Assembly (NCBI GenBank): GCA_002104905.1
Contig: MCFE01000047.1
Coordinates: 1 to 64,000, forward strand
DNA from: Basidiobolus meristosporus CBS 931.73
Lineage: Eukaryota > Basidiobolomycota > Basidiobolomycetes > Basidiobolales > Basidiobolaceae
Direction: 5' to 3'
DNA length: 64,000 bases
A program made the translations under genes and the position numbers. The notes under the pieces are model-generated. The model was given only the letters and a program-made list of their open reading frames with translations, ran no database searches and was not told the DNA's origin. Of this stretch, positions 1 through 11,530 are shown in pieces. Numbering within the stretch: position 1 is the stretch's first letter; every line of letters begins with the position of its first letter.

Positions 1-1309
1 GAGTAACCAACTTCTGAGTCACTATGAATAATATACTGCCGTGTAGGAAGTGGTTCTCTGTCTACAATATTAATGTTAGGTAGCATATAATAGTCAAGAC
101 ATATGCAGTATAGGCAACTAAACTTGCGGGAGGAAGTATCAATACCAGTTTGTTAGTACATGTTTTCAGAAATAATTTATACTGATGTTTGACATGCGTA
201 CTAAGAATCATAGAGTATTTCTTGGCTTCTGATTGACAAAAGACATATGCAAGCCTGTCACCCGCCATAAACTCAAACAAGGCTCAATACTTAAATGAAA
301 AGAATACTAGTATTTCAAGGTTTGTAAGTAAGCCCATCACAACGACGATGATAAATAAGCATCACGACATGGGCCCGTATGTTTCATTTCATATCAATCT
401 CTCAGGTCTTTATCGCCCATTCAACAAAGTACCTTGGTGCCCCTGACCATGAATGTACATCCTCATCATATGCCTTCAAGCACCCTTGTTCGATTACCTT
501 TCCCCAGATTGAATCTACATTTTTGTCAACGTATAACCTCTAGTAGCTCATTATCTTTACTGCTTTCATACTGGAAGTGCCTTCTGTTGCATCCATCTAC
601 ATTCTTGGCGGTCCGCTTGTCGGCTTCACAAATCTTCTTGTCACTCAGAATTTGTACTCAAGAATATTGTGTGCTTTCATCTAGGATGTTCAATCCTGGG
701 TAATACGGGGAAGCTTCAGGCTGCATACACAAATAGCTTCTATTATCAGGGAAATAAGTCAGGCAGTAGCCAGAAATGCAGGTCTTCACTTTAACAGTGG
801 AGTACAAATTTTCCTTGATGATACAGTACTTGCCGACATCATGATGTCCGTTTGAGGATTTTGCACCTTAGTATATACCAGGACCGCCGTACATTCTTGG
901 GATCAGATTTGACTGAACCTATAGTAACACAGGTGGCAAAGAGAAATGTAGACACAAGGCTGGTGGGTAAGTCGATGAGTATTGCTCATCAATGTACAGC
1001 TCTATGTCAGCGCTGATTTGTTTTATAAAGCCTACCCTCTTAGAGTCTGAAAGAATATAACCCTGTGCTAGTTTAGAGATTGAGAGACATTGACCACCAA
1101 CACATTCCGGCAAGTAGTTGCACGTTTCCCTAGTAAACTGAACAATAACCACTGACTATGTTGTAGGAGGTGTAGCCTTCATTTGTCTAGTGGCAATACC
1201 TCAGGAAGCCACAAGTTGCCATTAGTTCCATGTTATGATTTAAATTTATAGGTCTTCAGTTGTGAGAAACTCCGGATATAATAGGCTTAATAAGATCTGC
1301 AAAACATTG
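1..1309. other. no supported gene (left edge to tRNA)
   Basis: I see no convincing gene here. The only open stretches are short, lack family features and mostly start at non-ATG codons. One minus-strand stretch (919-1152) has several cysteines and might be a decayed exon of a small secreted protein, but neither flanking exon could be joined to it. Confidence 0.5.
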
Positions 1310-1380
1310 GGCTCAACCGGGAATTGAACCCGGGACCTCCTCGACCCGAACGAGGAATCATACTACTAGACCATTGAGCC
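1310..1380 (-). tRNA. tRNA-Pro (anticodon CGG)
   Basis: The 71-nt minus-strand sequence folds as a complete cloverleaf. The acceptor stem pairs GGCTCAA with TTGAGCC. The D-arm GGTCTAGTAGTATGATTC is the classic A-box of proline tRNAs. The anticodon stem CCTCG/CGAGG encloses the loop TTCGGGT, which gives anticodon CGG (reads CCG). The T-arm CCGGG-TTCAATT-CCCGG is a good B-box. No intron is present and CCA is not encoded. Confidence 0.95.
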
Positions 1381-2695
1381 AAAGATAACAATTGTCATTC
1401 ACAGGGCAAACTATACCAGTAAGATGAGCGGTAGGCACTCCGTAGAGGACAATCATCTGTACTGATATAAGACCAATCATGCCGATCTGCACCCTAATAG
1501 AGTTACTCTGACAAAAATCCTATCTATCACTAATTTAGCACACAGTATATAAGGCACACCATGAATAACTATTGCAGACAGACTCGTACATGAATAAAGT
1601 ATCTTCTCCCTTGCATCCTGGATCGACTCTTACTCTCACAGGAATCCCAAGAGATTTACTATTTAGCCGGGATTTCTCTCTACGAGCGTAACATGTAAAT
1701 CAAGGATAAGCTAAGAAGAAGTAGAGGCTATTCAACAAGATTTGGAGAAGATATCTGGAGGGTTGATAAACCGGTGAAAGTTTGATACTTTGTTGATAGT
1801 AGTTAGAAGGGGCAAGCTTCCAAAAGGAGGGACCGAGATGTACTAAATAATATGTGTTATCATTGAGTGTGATCGATTGTAAGTATGCAGTTTCGAAGTG
1901 TTCGATCAATAGTGTTGAAGTGATTGGTAATGACCAGTTATGATTTAAATCATAACAACGTCTCTTCTCAATGTGAAGTTTATTTTCAGAATAAACTTTG
2001 TCATTATCACCGAAATATGTGATGCGTCACTACCAGTGCTCATCTATACCCATCTGAAGCTTATCATCCTGGAAATAAATTTCAGAAGATATTTTTAAAC
2101 GAGAGGTGATTAGCGCAATTTTAGCTAGTAATTGCAAATCTCACCCGTTCCCTATTTCAGTTACAATATCATGAATCCGATCATTTGTAGTAATCACAGA
2201 TTGGTATAGTAGTTGTCACTCTTGAGCGATTTGCGGATCAGTAACGCATTCCAAACAATTTTAACCTAGATCATCCATTTGCTGATCTGACATATCATAT
2301 TGAAGGGTTACTGACAAGCCTTGGCTGCATTGTGTCAGCTGCGATAGGCAGGTAGAAAGTTGTAGATAGTCATGACTGGAAAATATGCTAAGAATTCCGA
2401 TTGACAATCAATGCAAGAATTCCCCAGAAGATATGATGTGTCTCAAGGGCTAGGATCCATGATGAAGCATTCATAATCAATGATAGGCTTAGCTAGAAAC
2501 ATATACCATGCATCCTATAACGCACAAGCAAGGCCACATCAATCAATATATCATTACAACGCTTGAATATTTACTTTTCGAAAGGTGAGTATATTCATGC
2601 GTCCTATGAGAGAGTTGTGAATGCAAGCCCACCTCAGAATAAAAGCTGGAGCAACGCACTAGAATAAGAACATCAAACTTCAGCTACAAACAATC
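1381..2695. other. intergenic region upstream of the E1 gene
   Basis: This 1.3-kb AT-rich stretch holds no supported gene on either strand. It presumably contains the promoter of the E1 gene that starts at 2696. No clear TATA box or repeat stood out. Confidence 0.45.
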
Positions 2696-5667
2696 ATGAC
2701 CATCTCCAAGCTTAGCGGATCATCCTTCTACGGAGTTCGGGGCATAAGGAAGGCTTCAGTGCAAGAGTGTAAGGAGACTATTGATGCACGCAACTGAATC
2801 ACCAATACTTACCACCTCACCCTAGTCACAGCCCGTGAAAGAGCAAACAGAATTCAAAATAGCAATCTCGTCCGGTTGGTAGAGGCATATCGCACCTACG
2901 GCCATAAGTGTGCCAAGATTGATCCATTGGATATGTGGCGCCAAGAGTATGTTCAATCCTCTTGTGATTAAAAAAAGCGGTAACTAACAAGAAGCATATT
3001 CAGTCGTGAGCCATCCCTAAACCCGGCCATGTATGGCTTGGTCAATCCGGATACTGCATACTACCTTGAAGGTATATACTGCTTAATATCTTTATTTACA
3101 CACGCACTAACCGCCCTCTCAGGTGTTTTGGAGATGAAAGGGCTTAAGCGTGCAACACTTGCCCAGATCATTGATCACCTGGAACACACTTACTGTGGCC
3201 ATATATCATTCGAGTTCATGCACATAGCAGTAAGTTGTATACACTGCGCTTTGTTGTGAGCCTCACTAATTTCAGATTCCAGGATGATCACTTACGAAAG
3301 TGGTTTGCCCGTCAAGCGGAAACCTACAATGATATCAGATTCTCCAAGGAAGAAAAGTTCAAATTCTTGGAGTTGATCACAAAATCGGAGACTTTTGATC
3401 ATTTCATGATGCGCGAGTGTGGCCACCAAAAACAGTTCAGTCTTGAAGGTTCAGAAAGCGCGATTGTTGCCCTGCAGCAGGTTTTGGAGCTGTCCAGTAA
3501 ATACGGAGTGTTGGAAGTCGTGATGTGCTTGACACATCGCTGCCGTATGCAGATCATGATGGAGTTGCTGGGTGTCCCCAAGGACTCATTGTTCCGGAAA
3601 TTCCAAGGGCTCTCCGAGTTTCCAGAGGAGATACCCTCTCACATTATTGGGGACCTTGTCTATAACTCCCAAGCCTCCGTAGACCTGAACCTTGGTGGGA
3701 AACGTCCGCTACACGTGTCTGTGGTTCCTAACCCCTGTCACTTGGAACTTGTTAATCCTGTTGCGCTTGGCAAGGTACGAGCCAAACAGGAAGACTATTT
3801 ATCCCAGGAAACAGACGACTATAAAGTGGAAGATATGGTGATGAGCGTTCAGATGCATGGCGATGGTGGCTTCACCGGTCAAGGAGTGGTCACTGAAACA
3901 TTTGGTTTAACCAATCTCCCACACTTTACTACTGGAGGGACTGTTCACATCGTACTCAACAATCAAGTCAGCGTCACCACCGACTCTACAAATGGGCGAT
4001 CAACCAGATATTCGTCAGATATTGGGAAAGTCGTAGAGACCCCCGTCATCCACGTAAACGGTGATTACCCCGAACTAGCGGCAATTGCTGGACGAATTGC
4101 GGTCGACTACCGCAAAACCTTCGGAAAGGATATCATCATAGATATGATCACATATCGTCGCCATGGACATCACGAAGCAGAGGATCCATTTTGCGCGCAA
4201 CCCTTAATGTACAAGGAGATCAAGACGCACAATAGTGTAATCGACCTATACACCTCGCAACTGGTACAAGAGAAAATGATCGATTCCACTCAAGTCATGG
4301 CTGATATAAAGGCGAAACATGACGCTCACATCATGAGCTGCTATCGTAACGCACCAAAGTATAAGGTCCAACCGACCCATATGCTTGGGAAATGGAAGTC
4401 GATGACTGTTCCACTGGAGACTATTTGCAAGATGGACACTGGAGTAGAGCCTAATGTTCTGCGTAAAATCGGAGTACAGTCGGTCACAGTGGCGAAAGAT
4501 CTTGTCTTGAATGAAAAGATGAAAAAGCTCAATATTGAGCCCCGCTTGGCACAAATGGGGGAAGGAAAACATATTGGATACGCTGCTGCTGAAGCTATGG
4601 CTATTGGCTCACTCCTTCTTGAGGGATATAACGCCCGTATTTGCGGTCAGGACGTGGCACGTGGCGTATTTATTCCTAGGCACGCCATGATTAACTGCCA
4701 AAAGACCAATACCAAGTACACTCCTCTGAACACTCTCTCCTCTTCTCAAGGAAAGCTAGAGCTAGTGGACAGCCCACTTGGAGAGTTGGCAGTGATGAGT
4801 TATGAGTATGGCATGTCCTTGGAGACACCAAATCGATTAAACATATGGGAGGCTCAACTTGGGGATTTTTTCAACTCCGCACAAGAGGTGATCGACAGCT
4901 TCATCTCAGGGGGGGAAGAGAAGTGGCTACGACAATCGGGATTAGTACTCGTACTCCCCCATGGTTATGAAGGAGCGGGCCCTGAGCATACCTCCTGTCG
5001 CATAGAGCGCTTCCTCCAACTCTCCAGTGACCGGTTCAATGTGACCGATCCAAACATTAGCAACAATGTTAACTGGCATGTTGTCAATTGCTCTACGCCC
5101 GCTCAATACTTCCACGTCCTACGCCGTCAAATGAAGCGGAATTTCCGCAAACCTCTGATTGTTATTGGCCCAAAAAGGCTCACACGTATACCAAAGGCAG
5201 TGTCTGATCTAGATGACTTTGCACCAGGCACTTCGTTCCAACCAGTGATCCCGGATACCGAGGCCAATAGACTTATGGTACGTCGAGTGATATTCGTCTC
5301 TGGGAAACTATACTATGAATTGCTAGAGGAAAGATCCAAGAGAGGTTTGTCAGACATGATAGCTCTAGTTAGAGTGGAAGAATTTTCCCCGTTTCCCAAG
5401 GAAGATTTGGTGGAGGAAATTTCAAAGTATTCCGAGGCTTGCGAGTTTGTGTGGTGTCAAGAAGAAACCCAAAATGGCGGGGCATGGTTTTTTATGGAAT
5501 CAAGATTCAATCAAATCCTCCCAGCCCAACGTCAACTTGGATATGTTGGAAGGAGCACATGTGCCGCCCCTGCAAATGGTATTTACGTAAAGCATCTAGA
5601 TGAACAAAAACGAATTTACGAAGACGCACTCACATTGACGCCAATCCAACATCAACCATCAACTTAA
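2696..5667 (+). CDS. 2-oxoadipate/2-oxoglutarate dehydrogenase-like E1 (DHTKD1-type), altered active-site motifs
   Basis: Exons 2696-2768, 2826-2946, 3004-3071, 3123-3229 and 3283-5667 join in phase to 917 residues, matching human DHTKD1 (919). DHTKD1 is the mitochondrial thiamine-diphosphate E1 that decarboxylates 2-oxoadipate in lysine and tryptophan breakdown. Subfamily landmarks are GHKCAKIDPL, FRKFQGLSEFPE, PLHVSVVPNPCHLELVNPVA, the late block SGGEEKWLRQSG and LPHGYEGAGPEHTSCRIERF. The first 23 residues have basic and no acidic residues, as a mitochondrial presequence would. Several nearly invariant positions differ: HRGR is HRCR (about 3532-3549), GDA/GDS near the cofactor site is GDGG, NNQxG is NNQVS, and GHNE is GHHE. 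The reading frame is intact, so this may be a diverged paralogue with changed or lost activity. The family call is firm; the substrate is inferred. Confidence 0.85.
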
Positions 5668-5918
5668 TAAACATTTTGTATCATTTCCACATCAACGTCC
5701 ACTTCTCATATTCCGCGATAATGCCATCAAGTGTGCTAAGCACGACATATCCTTATTGACCTCATAAACAGGTTACTGTTGCCAATTGCAACTAGTTCCT
5801 TTGTGGGCGCTATTACAACCAAGTTGGGGATTCTCAGTTGTTAGTGGCCTACATCATGTTTCCAATAAATAGGACCCGGTGAAAGGATCGATTTTCAGAA
5901 CAACTAACTAGTGCAGCT

Positions 5919-6983
5919 ATGTCAGTAACCACCCAACGTATAGCTAATGAGGTAGAAACACCCAAAAAGAGTGCTCAGCATATCCAGGCACTGTTGCCAA
6001 CTTTTCCGAAGGCTGATTACCCTCCCCTTGAGGAGGTCACTGTGGATGATCGTGCTGCGTATGCCTCCAAGGATAAGAAATCTTTACTCGATGCAGTTAC
6101 CAAAAGGCTTGATCTGACTACCCATATTGGCACCGAACTGCATGGAATCCAATTATCCCAGTTGACCGATCAGCAGAAAGATGAACTTGCCTTACTAGTA
6201 GCCGAACGGGGAGTCGTCTTCTTTCGTGACCAGGATCTGGATATACACGAGCAGCTGGACTTGGGTCGCTACTACGGTCCCTTGCACATCCACCATACTA
6301 CGCCTCATCCAGAAGGCCTTCCCGAGGTTCACCTTATCTATCAAGATGAAAATGTAGGAGTCGATAATAGTTACCTTCCATATCCTAGCTCTCAGGATTA
6401 TTGGCATAGCGATGTATCCTATGAACTGCAACCACCCAGTTATACTACATTGAAGATCTATGCTCAGCCTGAGGTGGGTAGTGACACCTTATGGGCAAGC
6501 CAGTATACGGCCTACGATAAACTCAGCCCCATATATAAGAGATTTGTCGAAGGCCTGGTTGCTGTACATAGTGGCGTGGAGCAATCCGAAGATGCGCGTA
6601 AGAACGGAACTCATGTTCGCCGTGAACCAGTTGTACACGAGCACCCAGTGGTTCGTACCCACCCAGTCACTGGCTGGAAGGCATTGTACGTGAATCCAGT
6701 ATTCACCAGGTATATCAAGGGAGTGAGCAGACAAGAATCTGACAGCATTTTGCAGTTCCTTTACTCTCATATTACTGGAAGCTCCGATTTCCAGGTTCGC
6801 TTTAAATGGCTTCCCAACTCGGTGGCAGTCTGGGATAATCGAGTGACTGTGCATACAGTTGCACGAGACTCGTTTGGCTCGTATCGTCATGGGACTCGCG
6901 TAACCCCCCATGCGGAGAAACCCTATTTTGATACCGAAAGTAAAAGCAGGGCGGAGGAAATTAGAAAGCAGAGGAAGCAGTGA
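5919..6983 (+). CDS. TauD/TfdA-family Fe(II)/2-oxoglutarate dioxygenase (sulfonate/taurine type)
   Basis: This is an intronless gene of 354 residues starting at ATG 5919. The family uses Fe(II), oxygen and 2-oxoglutarate; fungal members such as yeast Jlp1 release sulfite from sulfonates. The facial triad is visible: HxD in WHSDVSYE, the distal histidine in WDNRVTVHTVARD, and the 2-oxoglutarate-binding arginine in YRHGTRVTP. The conserved fungal block GVVFFRDQDLDIHEQLDLG lies before the triad. Length is normal for the fungal branch. The next gene on the same strand is an anion symporter 910 bp downstream, which supports use of an imported organic anion, possibly a sulfonate. The exact substrate cannot be read from sequence; other aryloxy or sulfate-ester substrates are possible. 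Confidence 0.88.
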   Translation: MSVTTQRIANEVETPKKSAQHIQALLPTFPKADYPPLEEVTVDDRAAYASKDKKSLLDAVTKRLDLTTHIGTELHGIQLSQLTDQQKDELALLVAERGVVFFRDQDLDIHEQLDLGRYYGPLHIHHTTPHPEGLPEVHLIYQDENVGVDNSYLPYPSSQDYWHSDVSYELQPPSYTTLKIYAQPEVGSDTLWASQYTAYDKLSPIYKRFVEGLVAVHSGVEQSEDARKNGTHVRREPVVHEHPVVRTHPVTGWKALYVNPVFTRYIKGVSRQESDSILQFLYSHITGSSDFQVRFKWLPNSVAVWDNRVTVHTVARDSFGSYRHGTRVTPHAEKPYFDTESKSRAEEIRKQRKQ

Positions 6984-7892
6984 ATGCAAAATGATTTATG
7001 AATAAAGCGACATATTATGTAAAAAAGAAACTGCTTTGCAGATGAGTAACATACGAGGTATTAAATGTGACGTCTCTGTCATTCTTGCGGATGTAGCTTT
7101 TAAATCCATTTTCATAAATTACAAGGAGTTGGAGCGTGAGGTATATATGTGTGGGGTCTATGAATCAGCGTCATATTATGAAAACACTAAATGCAGAGAA
7201 CGAATCACACAACATAGACTACGGCTTTAAGCAAGTATATCCCATGCACGCAACATAAATTACGGCTTTAAGCAAGTATATCCCATGGTACTAAGACTCA
7301 TTCGCTCAATCGAGCCAAGTCAGTCATCTGCCCATCCAATCGTCAAGTGAGCTCATATTGTTAAAGAAAAGCACCACATTCTGCGAAATAATGGCGTGAC
7401 ATTGCTAACCCAATGCGACTAATCTAATCCAGACTAAGTACAAAGTCCACTACTCACTGATAAATGACTCTTGTCCTTGGTTTAACCCACCTCAGACGAA
7501 AATGAAATCTCCGATTGAATGGTGCAATTTTCCACGAAGAGAGTAAATTCAACCACAACCAATCATATGTCCTCATTAGGGATTGTAAAACTGAGCTCTC
7601 TGGTGATAGTTGGCAAACCTGTTTTACACCAGGTCATAGGAGTTGTCTCCACTATACCAATGGGACCGTGGAGAAGAACTGGTTAAGGAAAAATGGAATT
7701 TACACGACGGCTCGTGGAGTAGACAGCTGTGATAAATCATTGTTGACGCTAGAGCTTGTTATGGTGGCGTTAGCTTGTGGCATTTTACATTAATGGGATC
7801 AAATGCCACAGGCCAGCAGTCGTACCACTCTGGTCAATCCTTTAAAAAGAGGTATTCGAGCTCCATAGTAAAGTATTCTACCTGAATTCAAG
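6984..7892. other. intergenic region between dioxygenase and transporter
   Basis: No supported gene. It contains a short imperfect tandem repeat (7206-7287). Short open frames at 7036-7230 and 7515-7793 have no recognisable features and look like chance. Confidence 0.5.
7206..7287. repeat. 41-bp imperfect tandem duplication (2 copies)
   Basis: Two 41-bp units (7206-7246 and 7247-7287) share an identical 27-nt core, present at 7220-7246 and 7261-7287. The first 14 bases of each unit differ at a few positions. The units lie between the dioxygenase and transporter genes; no function is evident. Confidence 0.85.
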
Positions 7893-9416
7893 ATGGTTTT
7901 AGAGAAAAAGCCAATTCAAGAAGACATACCAACAGTGAAGCACGAGAGGTACAGCCATATTGAAGGGTATGAGCCAAGTCTCGAATGGACACCGGAAGAG
8001 GAAAAGAAGCTAGTTCGTAAGGTTGACATTCGCCTTATGACATGGGTCGGTCTGATGTTCTTCTTCCTTCAATTGGATCGTGGCAACGTTTCGAATGCCA
8101 TGACAGACAACTTTGCTGAGGATCTTGGGATAACACTCAACGAACTCAACCTCGGCGCCACTATTTTTATCATTTGCTTCGTAAGTCTTGAGATCCCCTC
8201 CAACATGGTGATCCGCCGAATTGGTGCAGAAAAATGGATACCACTCCTGATGTTCTTGTGGGGTACTGTCAGTTGGGCGCAAGCGTTTATGCACGACAAA
8301 ACCTCCTTCTATCTCTCGCGCTTGTTCCTTGGCTTTACTGAGGCCGGCTATGTCCCAGGTATCATCCTTTACATGACCACATACTACACAAGAGAGGAAC
8401 TGGCCACACGTCTATCCTGGTTTTGGGGAGTCCTCGCTTTGGCTGATGCCTCGGCTGGATTGATTGCCTTCGGCGTCCTCCGATTACGCGGAGTTGCTGG
8501 CCTCAAGGGCTGGCAGTGGCTCTTTTTAATAGATGGTATCTGCACCGTCATTGTGGCACTGCTTACATTCTTTTATCTTCCGGAAGGACCCACAAGGACC
8601 AAAGGGCTTCTTAGAGGAAAGAATGGGTGGTTTGACGATAGAGAAGTCAAAATCTTGGTTACTCGTCTAATCCGGGATGATCCTAGTAAAGCCGTTGGAC
8701 GTAGAGAGGGAGTCAAGAGATCCGAGCTATTCGCAGCCTTCACTGACCTTCGTATTTGGGGACACCTTTTTATAGGCTTCTTTGGGCTAATGGCATCATC
8801 TCCGGTTACCTCGTACATGCCGCTGATCATCAAAAGTCTTGGGTTTAGTACGGTGATTAGCAACCTGCTGACCATGCCAGCTCATCTTCTCAAATTCTTG
8901 GCTATGCTTGCTCTAACACGCAACAGCGACCGAACCAAGGACAGGGCTTGGCACGGTGTAGTTGGTACTACTTGGTTTTTATTGGGGGTTCTCCTGCTCG
9001 AATTTTTACCCGACAATACCAACAAGTGGACGCTATACGGAGTTATCATTTTCACCGTCGGTTGGCCCTATTGGCATCCCATCAATGCAGCCTGGCTTAC
9101 AGAGAATGTAGCGCCTATGGGCAAAAGATCTATAGGCTTAGCAATGTACATCATGTCCGTCAATATCAATGGACTCGTCAGTAGCCAGATTTATCGTGAT
9201 GACGACAAGCCAAGGTTTCATCGGGGCAACTGGGTACTTATTGGCCTGGCTGTACTGGCCATTCTACTATTCATTGCTCAGCGGTATCATTATATCTATC
9301 TTAACCGTCAAAGAGAACGTAAATGGAACTCAATGTCGCAAGAAGAGAGAAACAACTACCTTCTAAACACGAAAGACGTCGGCAATGACAGATTAGACTT
9401 CCGATTCACCTACTAA
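7893..9416 (+). CDS. MFS transporter, anion:cation symporter family (Dal5/allantoate-permease-like)
   Basis: Intronless gene of 507 residues from ATG 7893, the usual size for the fungal anion:cation symporter family that includes Dal5, Seo1 and vitamin permeases. The N-terminal cytosolic stretch ends in EEEKKLVRKVDIRLM, a family hallmark, followed by LQLDRGNVSNA in the first helix. About twelve hydrophobic segments follow, with the conserved SRLFLGFTEAGYVPG in helix 4 and a central loop around residues 225-280. The C-terminus is cytosolic and charged. Tandem same-strand placement after the TauD-type dioxygenase suggests import of that enzyme's organic-anion substrate, but no substrate motif is known that would prove it. 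Plasma-membrane location is expected. Confidence 0.9.
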   Translation: MVLEKKPIQEDIPTVKHERYSHIEGYEPSLEWTPEEEKKLVRKVDIRLMTWVGLMFFFLQLDRGNVSNAMTDNFAEDLGITLNELNLGATIFIICFVSLEIPSNMVIRRIGAEKWIPLLMFLWGTVSWAQAFMHDKTSFYLSRLFLGFTEAGYVPGIILYMTTYYTREELATRLSWFWGVLALADASAGLIAFGVLRLRGVAGLKGWQWLFLIDGICTVIVALLTFFYLPEGPTRTKGLLRGKNGWFDDREVKILVTRLIRDDPSKAVGRREGVKRSELFAAFTDLRIWGHLFIGFFGLMASSPVTSYMPLIIKSLGFSTVISNLLTMPAHLLKFLAMLALTRNSDRTKDRAWHGVVGTTWFLLGVLLLEFLPDNTNKWTLYGVIIFTVGWPYWHPINAAWLTENVAPMGKRSIGLAMYIMSVNINGLVSSQIYRDDDKPRFHRGNWVLIGLAVLAILLFIAQRYHYIYLNRQRERKWNSMSQEERNNYLLNTKDVGNDRLDFRFTY

Positions 9417-9497
9417 TAGACTGGTGGTGATGGTTTGAGCCTTAAATTTATTTCATTTTTATCCACCTGATGTAAAAATTCAATAAACCATGCACAA

Positions 9498-10338
9498 CTA
9501 TAGCCCCTTCAACGCCATAGAGGAGATGACAAAATTGTGTATGTCATCGAAGGAAGACTGGGTTGGATTGAATTTGTACATCTGCGAAGCGTGGTTCAAT
9601 AAAACTGCATTCATTTGATGAGATGGCCAATTACTCTACTAACCTTTTGAAGCAATTCCATGTCGGCCACTTTTCCAATATCTTCTAACTTTCCAACATC
9701 CCCCTTGACTACACTCTGGAACTCTTGCAGCAGCTATATCGATGGATTTGGTAAGAACAGGCCATCCTAGACGGGCGACACATACATGCAGCATGTACCT
9801 CTGCTTCGGTAGCATTTCCTATCTTAATCCCAACCAAAGTAGTCGAATCTTCTTTGACCCCAAAACGCTCCAAGGTTTGCGCAATCTTGTTATAGTTGAG
9901 TATGAAAACCCCGATGGTTGATTTTGTCAAAACACACTTACGTTCATGTTTGGTGAAAGGCTAAATATCGTTTCCAAAAGGAGGTTTCGTGTTTTTAGTT
10001 TCCCCAAGCTGTCCATATAAAGCGCACGGTTTGCGGCCACTAAGATCTGAAAAGTCGAGAGGATCTAACAAAAATCAGGACAATTTGGTTCAGTTCAAGA
10101 TTCTCCGGTAGCTGTATTTCAAAAATCCATCGTCGCCTTCTAACGGAAATTCCGGTCGAGCGCAAGAAATATTCGTATGGTCACCTACCATTCTAGCATC
10201 AACAAAACAACAACCAAGCTGAAAATCTCCTTCTGATACGAGACTTTTTATTTCGGAGGCGTTTGTAACGTTTTCGAATAACACCATGTTCACGGGACCA
10301 TGTTGTGTATATAAAGCCTCTTTAGTCAACACCGACAT
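9498..10338 (-). CDS. CGI121: EKC/KEOPS complex subunit Cgi121 (TPRKB homologue)
   Basis: Five minus-strand exons (10338-10189, 10046-9942, 9885-9799, 9715-9644, 9581-9498) join in phase to 165 residues; yeast Cgi121 has 181 and human TPRKB 175. The complex makes the N6-threonylcarbamoyl-A37 modification of ANN-decoding tRNAs and contributes to telomere maintenance; Cgi121 binds the Bud32 kinase. Family landmarks in order are [15 protein letters not shown], the [11 protein letters not shown] helix, [18 protein letters not shown], and the [14 protein letters not shown] strand, which parallels yeast FGIKDDSSQLICLK. The start MSVLTKEAL was chosen because it gives the usual N-terminal length; the frame remains open upstream without an ATG. 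Intron 1 is long (142 nt). The gene is divergent from the unknown gene at 10636. Confidence 0.85.
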
Positions 10339-10635
10339 ATTTTCTCTAGTGGAAGGAACACAACCAGGATGCTCTGCGAAGGGATGCACATTACCTTTTA
10401 GTAAATTTTAGATCCATACTGTGAGCAGATATTCCAATGATTTGATTAATAGCTGGTTTAAATATATGCCTATTAATGATTACTTCATCTTATCATTGTT
10501 CGTGATTAATGACAACATAAATCGTTACGGAAATAAAAAAAACCTCTAGTTCATCCTTAGGACGGTGTATGTTTTGTTGACGAGCGAATGAAGCCATATT
10601 AGATATACATATTGCGTCAAGCTGCATTTTTTGTT

Positions 10636-11530
10636 ATGTCTGGTAGCCCAGAAGTTTTTGGAGAGAATAATGTGGAAGCGGAGGCGGTTTTTACTGCGAT
10701 GAACATCACCAATATTGTAAACCCACCAACAAGCAAAAAACGAAAAGCTGAAGAGAGAACGGTAGATCCTTCCAAGACTCTCACAGCTGCTGCCAAGGAT
10801 TCTGTGACTGTAAAAGATCGCTTTGATTCCGGTGAGAAATCCAATTCAATGGAAAGATCTATTTACACAGCTTGCACTGACACGGCTCGCGCTACCTCTC
10901 TTTAGTCAAGCTCAACAATGGAATTAGATTATTACAGGCCGTAAAGGTTGGAGATCCCGTAAATATGGGTGAGCAATATTCCAACGTAAGTAGATCCTTC
11001 GTTATATTAGGTGAGCCAAATACTAATAGCTTTTTAAAGATGCTGCGCCATTGTAAGCGACAATTGGAAGGTATGCTTTCAATTTCACTCGAGCATTTCC
11101 GAGGAGCAAAGAATACTCAGCCTTTCATTACACTTTAGAAGACGACCCAGACCCAGATTCCCGTGATCTTGACCTTGAATCTGTATATAACTATCTAGCT
11201 TGGGCTATTCATCCACAAGATCAAGACTGCCATAGTGAGCCGACACCACAAGCACAACGGATCCTCCGAACCCTGCTACACAATCTATCTAGTAAGATTA
11301 TCAATTTGGGCTGCCTCGAACAACGTAAACATGTTGCGCGTAAATTAGCCTTAGTAAAGGCAAATCTTGAGGGCATCGAAGTCAAAACCACGAGCAAAAA
11401 GAAAAAAACCGATAAGGACCGGCCGGCATCAAACAATCCATTGAGCATCACTAGGCCAATGCTTGACCCGTTCAAAACGGCAGAAAACTCGCAATCCTCA
11501 TCGGATGAAGACACCATGTCACCCAAATAG
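10636..11530 (+). CDS. hypothetical protein, 232 residues, basic NLS-like tract
   Basis: I do not recognise this protein. Four exons (10636-10831, 10906-10985, 11040-11070, 11139-11530) with GT-AG borders join without frame conflict. The protein has a KKRK tract near residue 36, a short acidic patch (EDDPDPDSRDLD), a probably helical middle segment containing QRILRTLLHNLSSKI, a second lysine tract (SKKKKTDK) and a serine/acidic tail. The composition suggests a nuclear protein. Exon 3 is only 31 nt. It is transcribed divergently from CGI121 with about 300 bp between the starts, so the two may share a promoter. Confidence that it is a gene is moderate; function is unknown. Confidence 0.55.

Noticed and set aside
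7036-7230. Short plus-strand open frame after the dioxygenase
   Set aside because: No family features; it overlaps the start of the 41-bp repeat.
7893-9416. Idea that the dioxygenase-transporter pair is part of a larger biosynthetic cluster
   Set aside because: Neighbouring genes on both sides are housekeeping or unrelated; no synthase, tailoring enzyme or cluster regulator is present.
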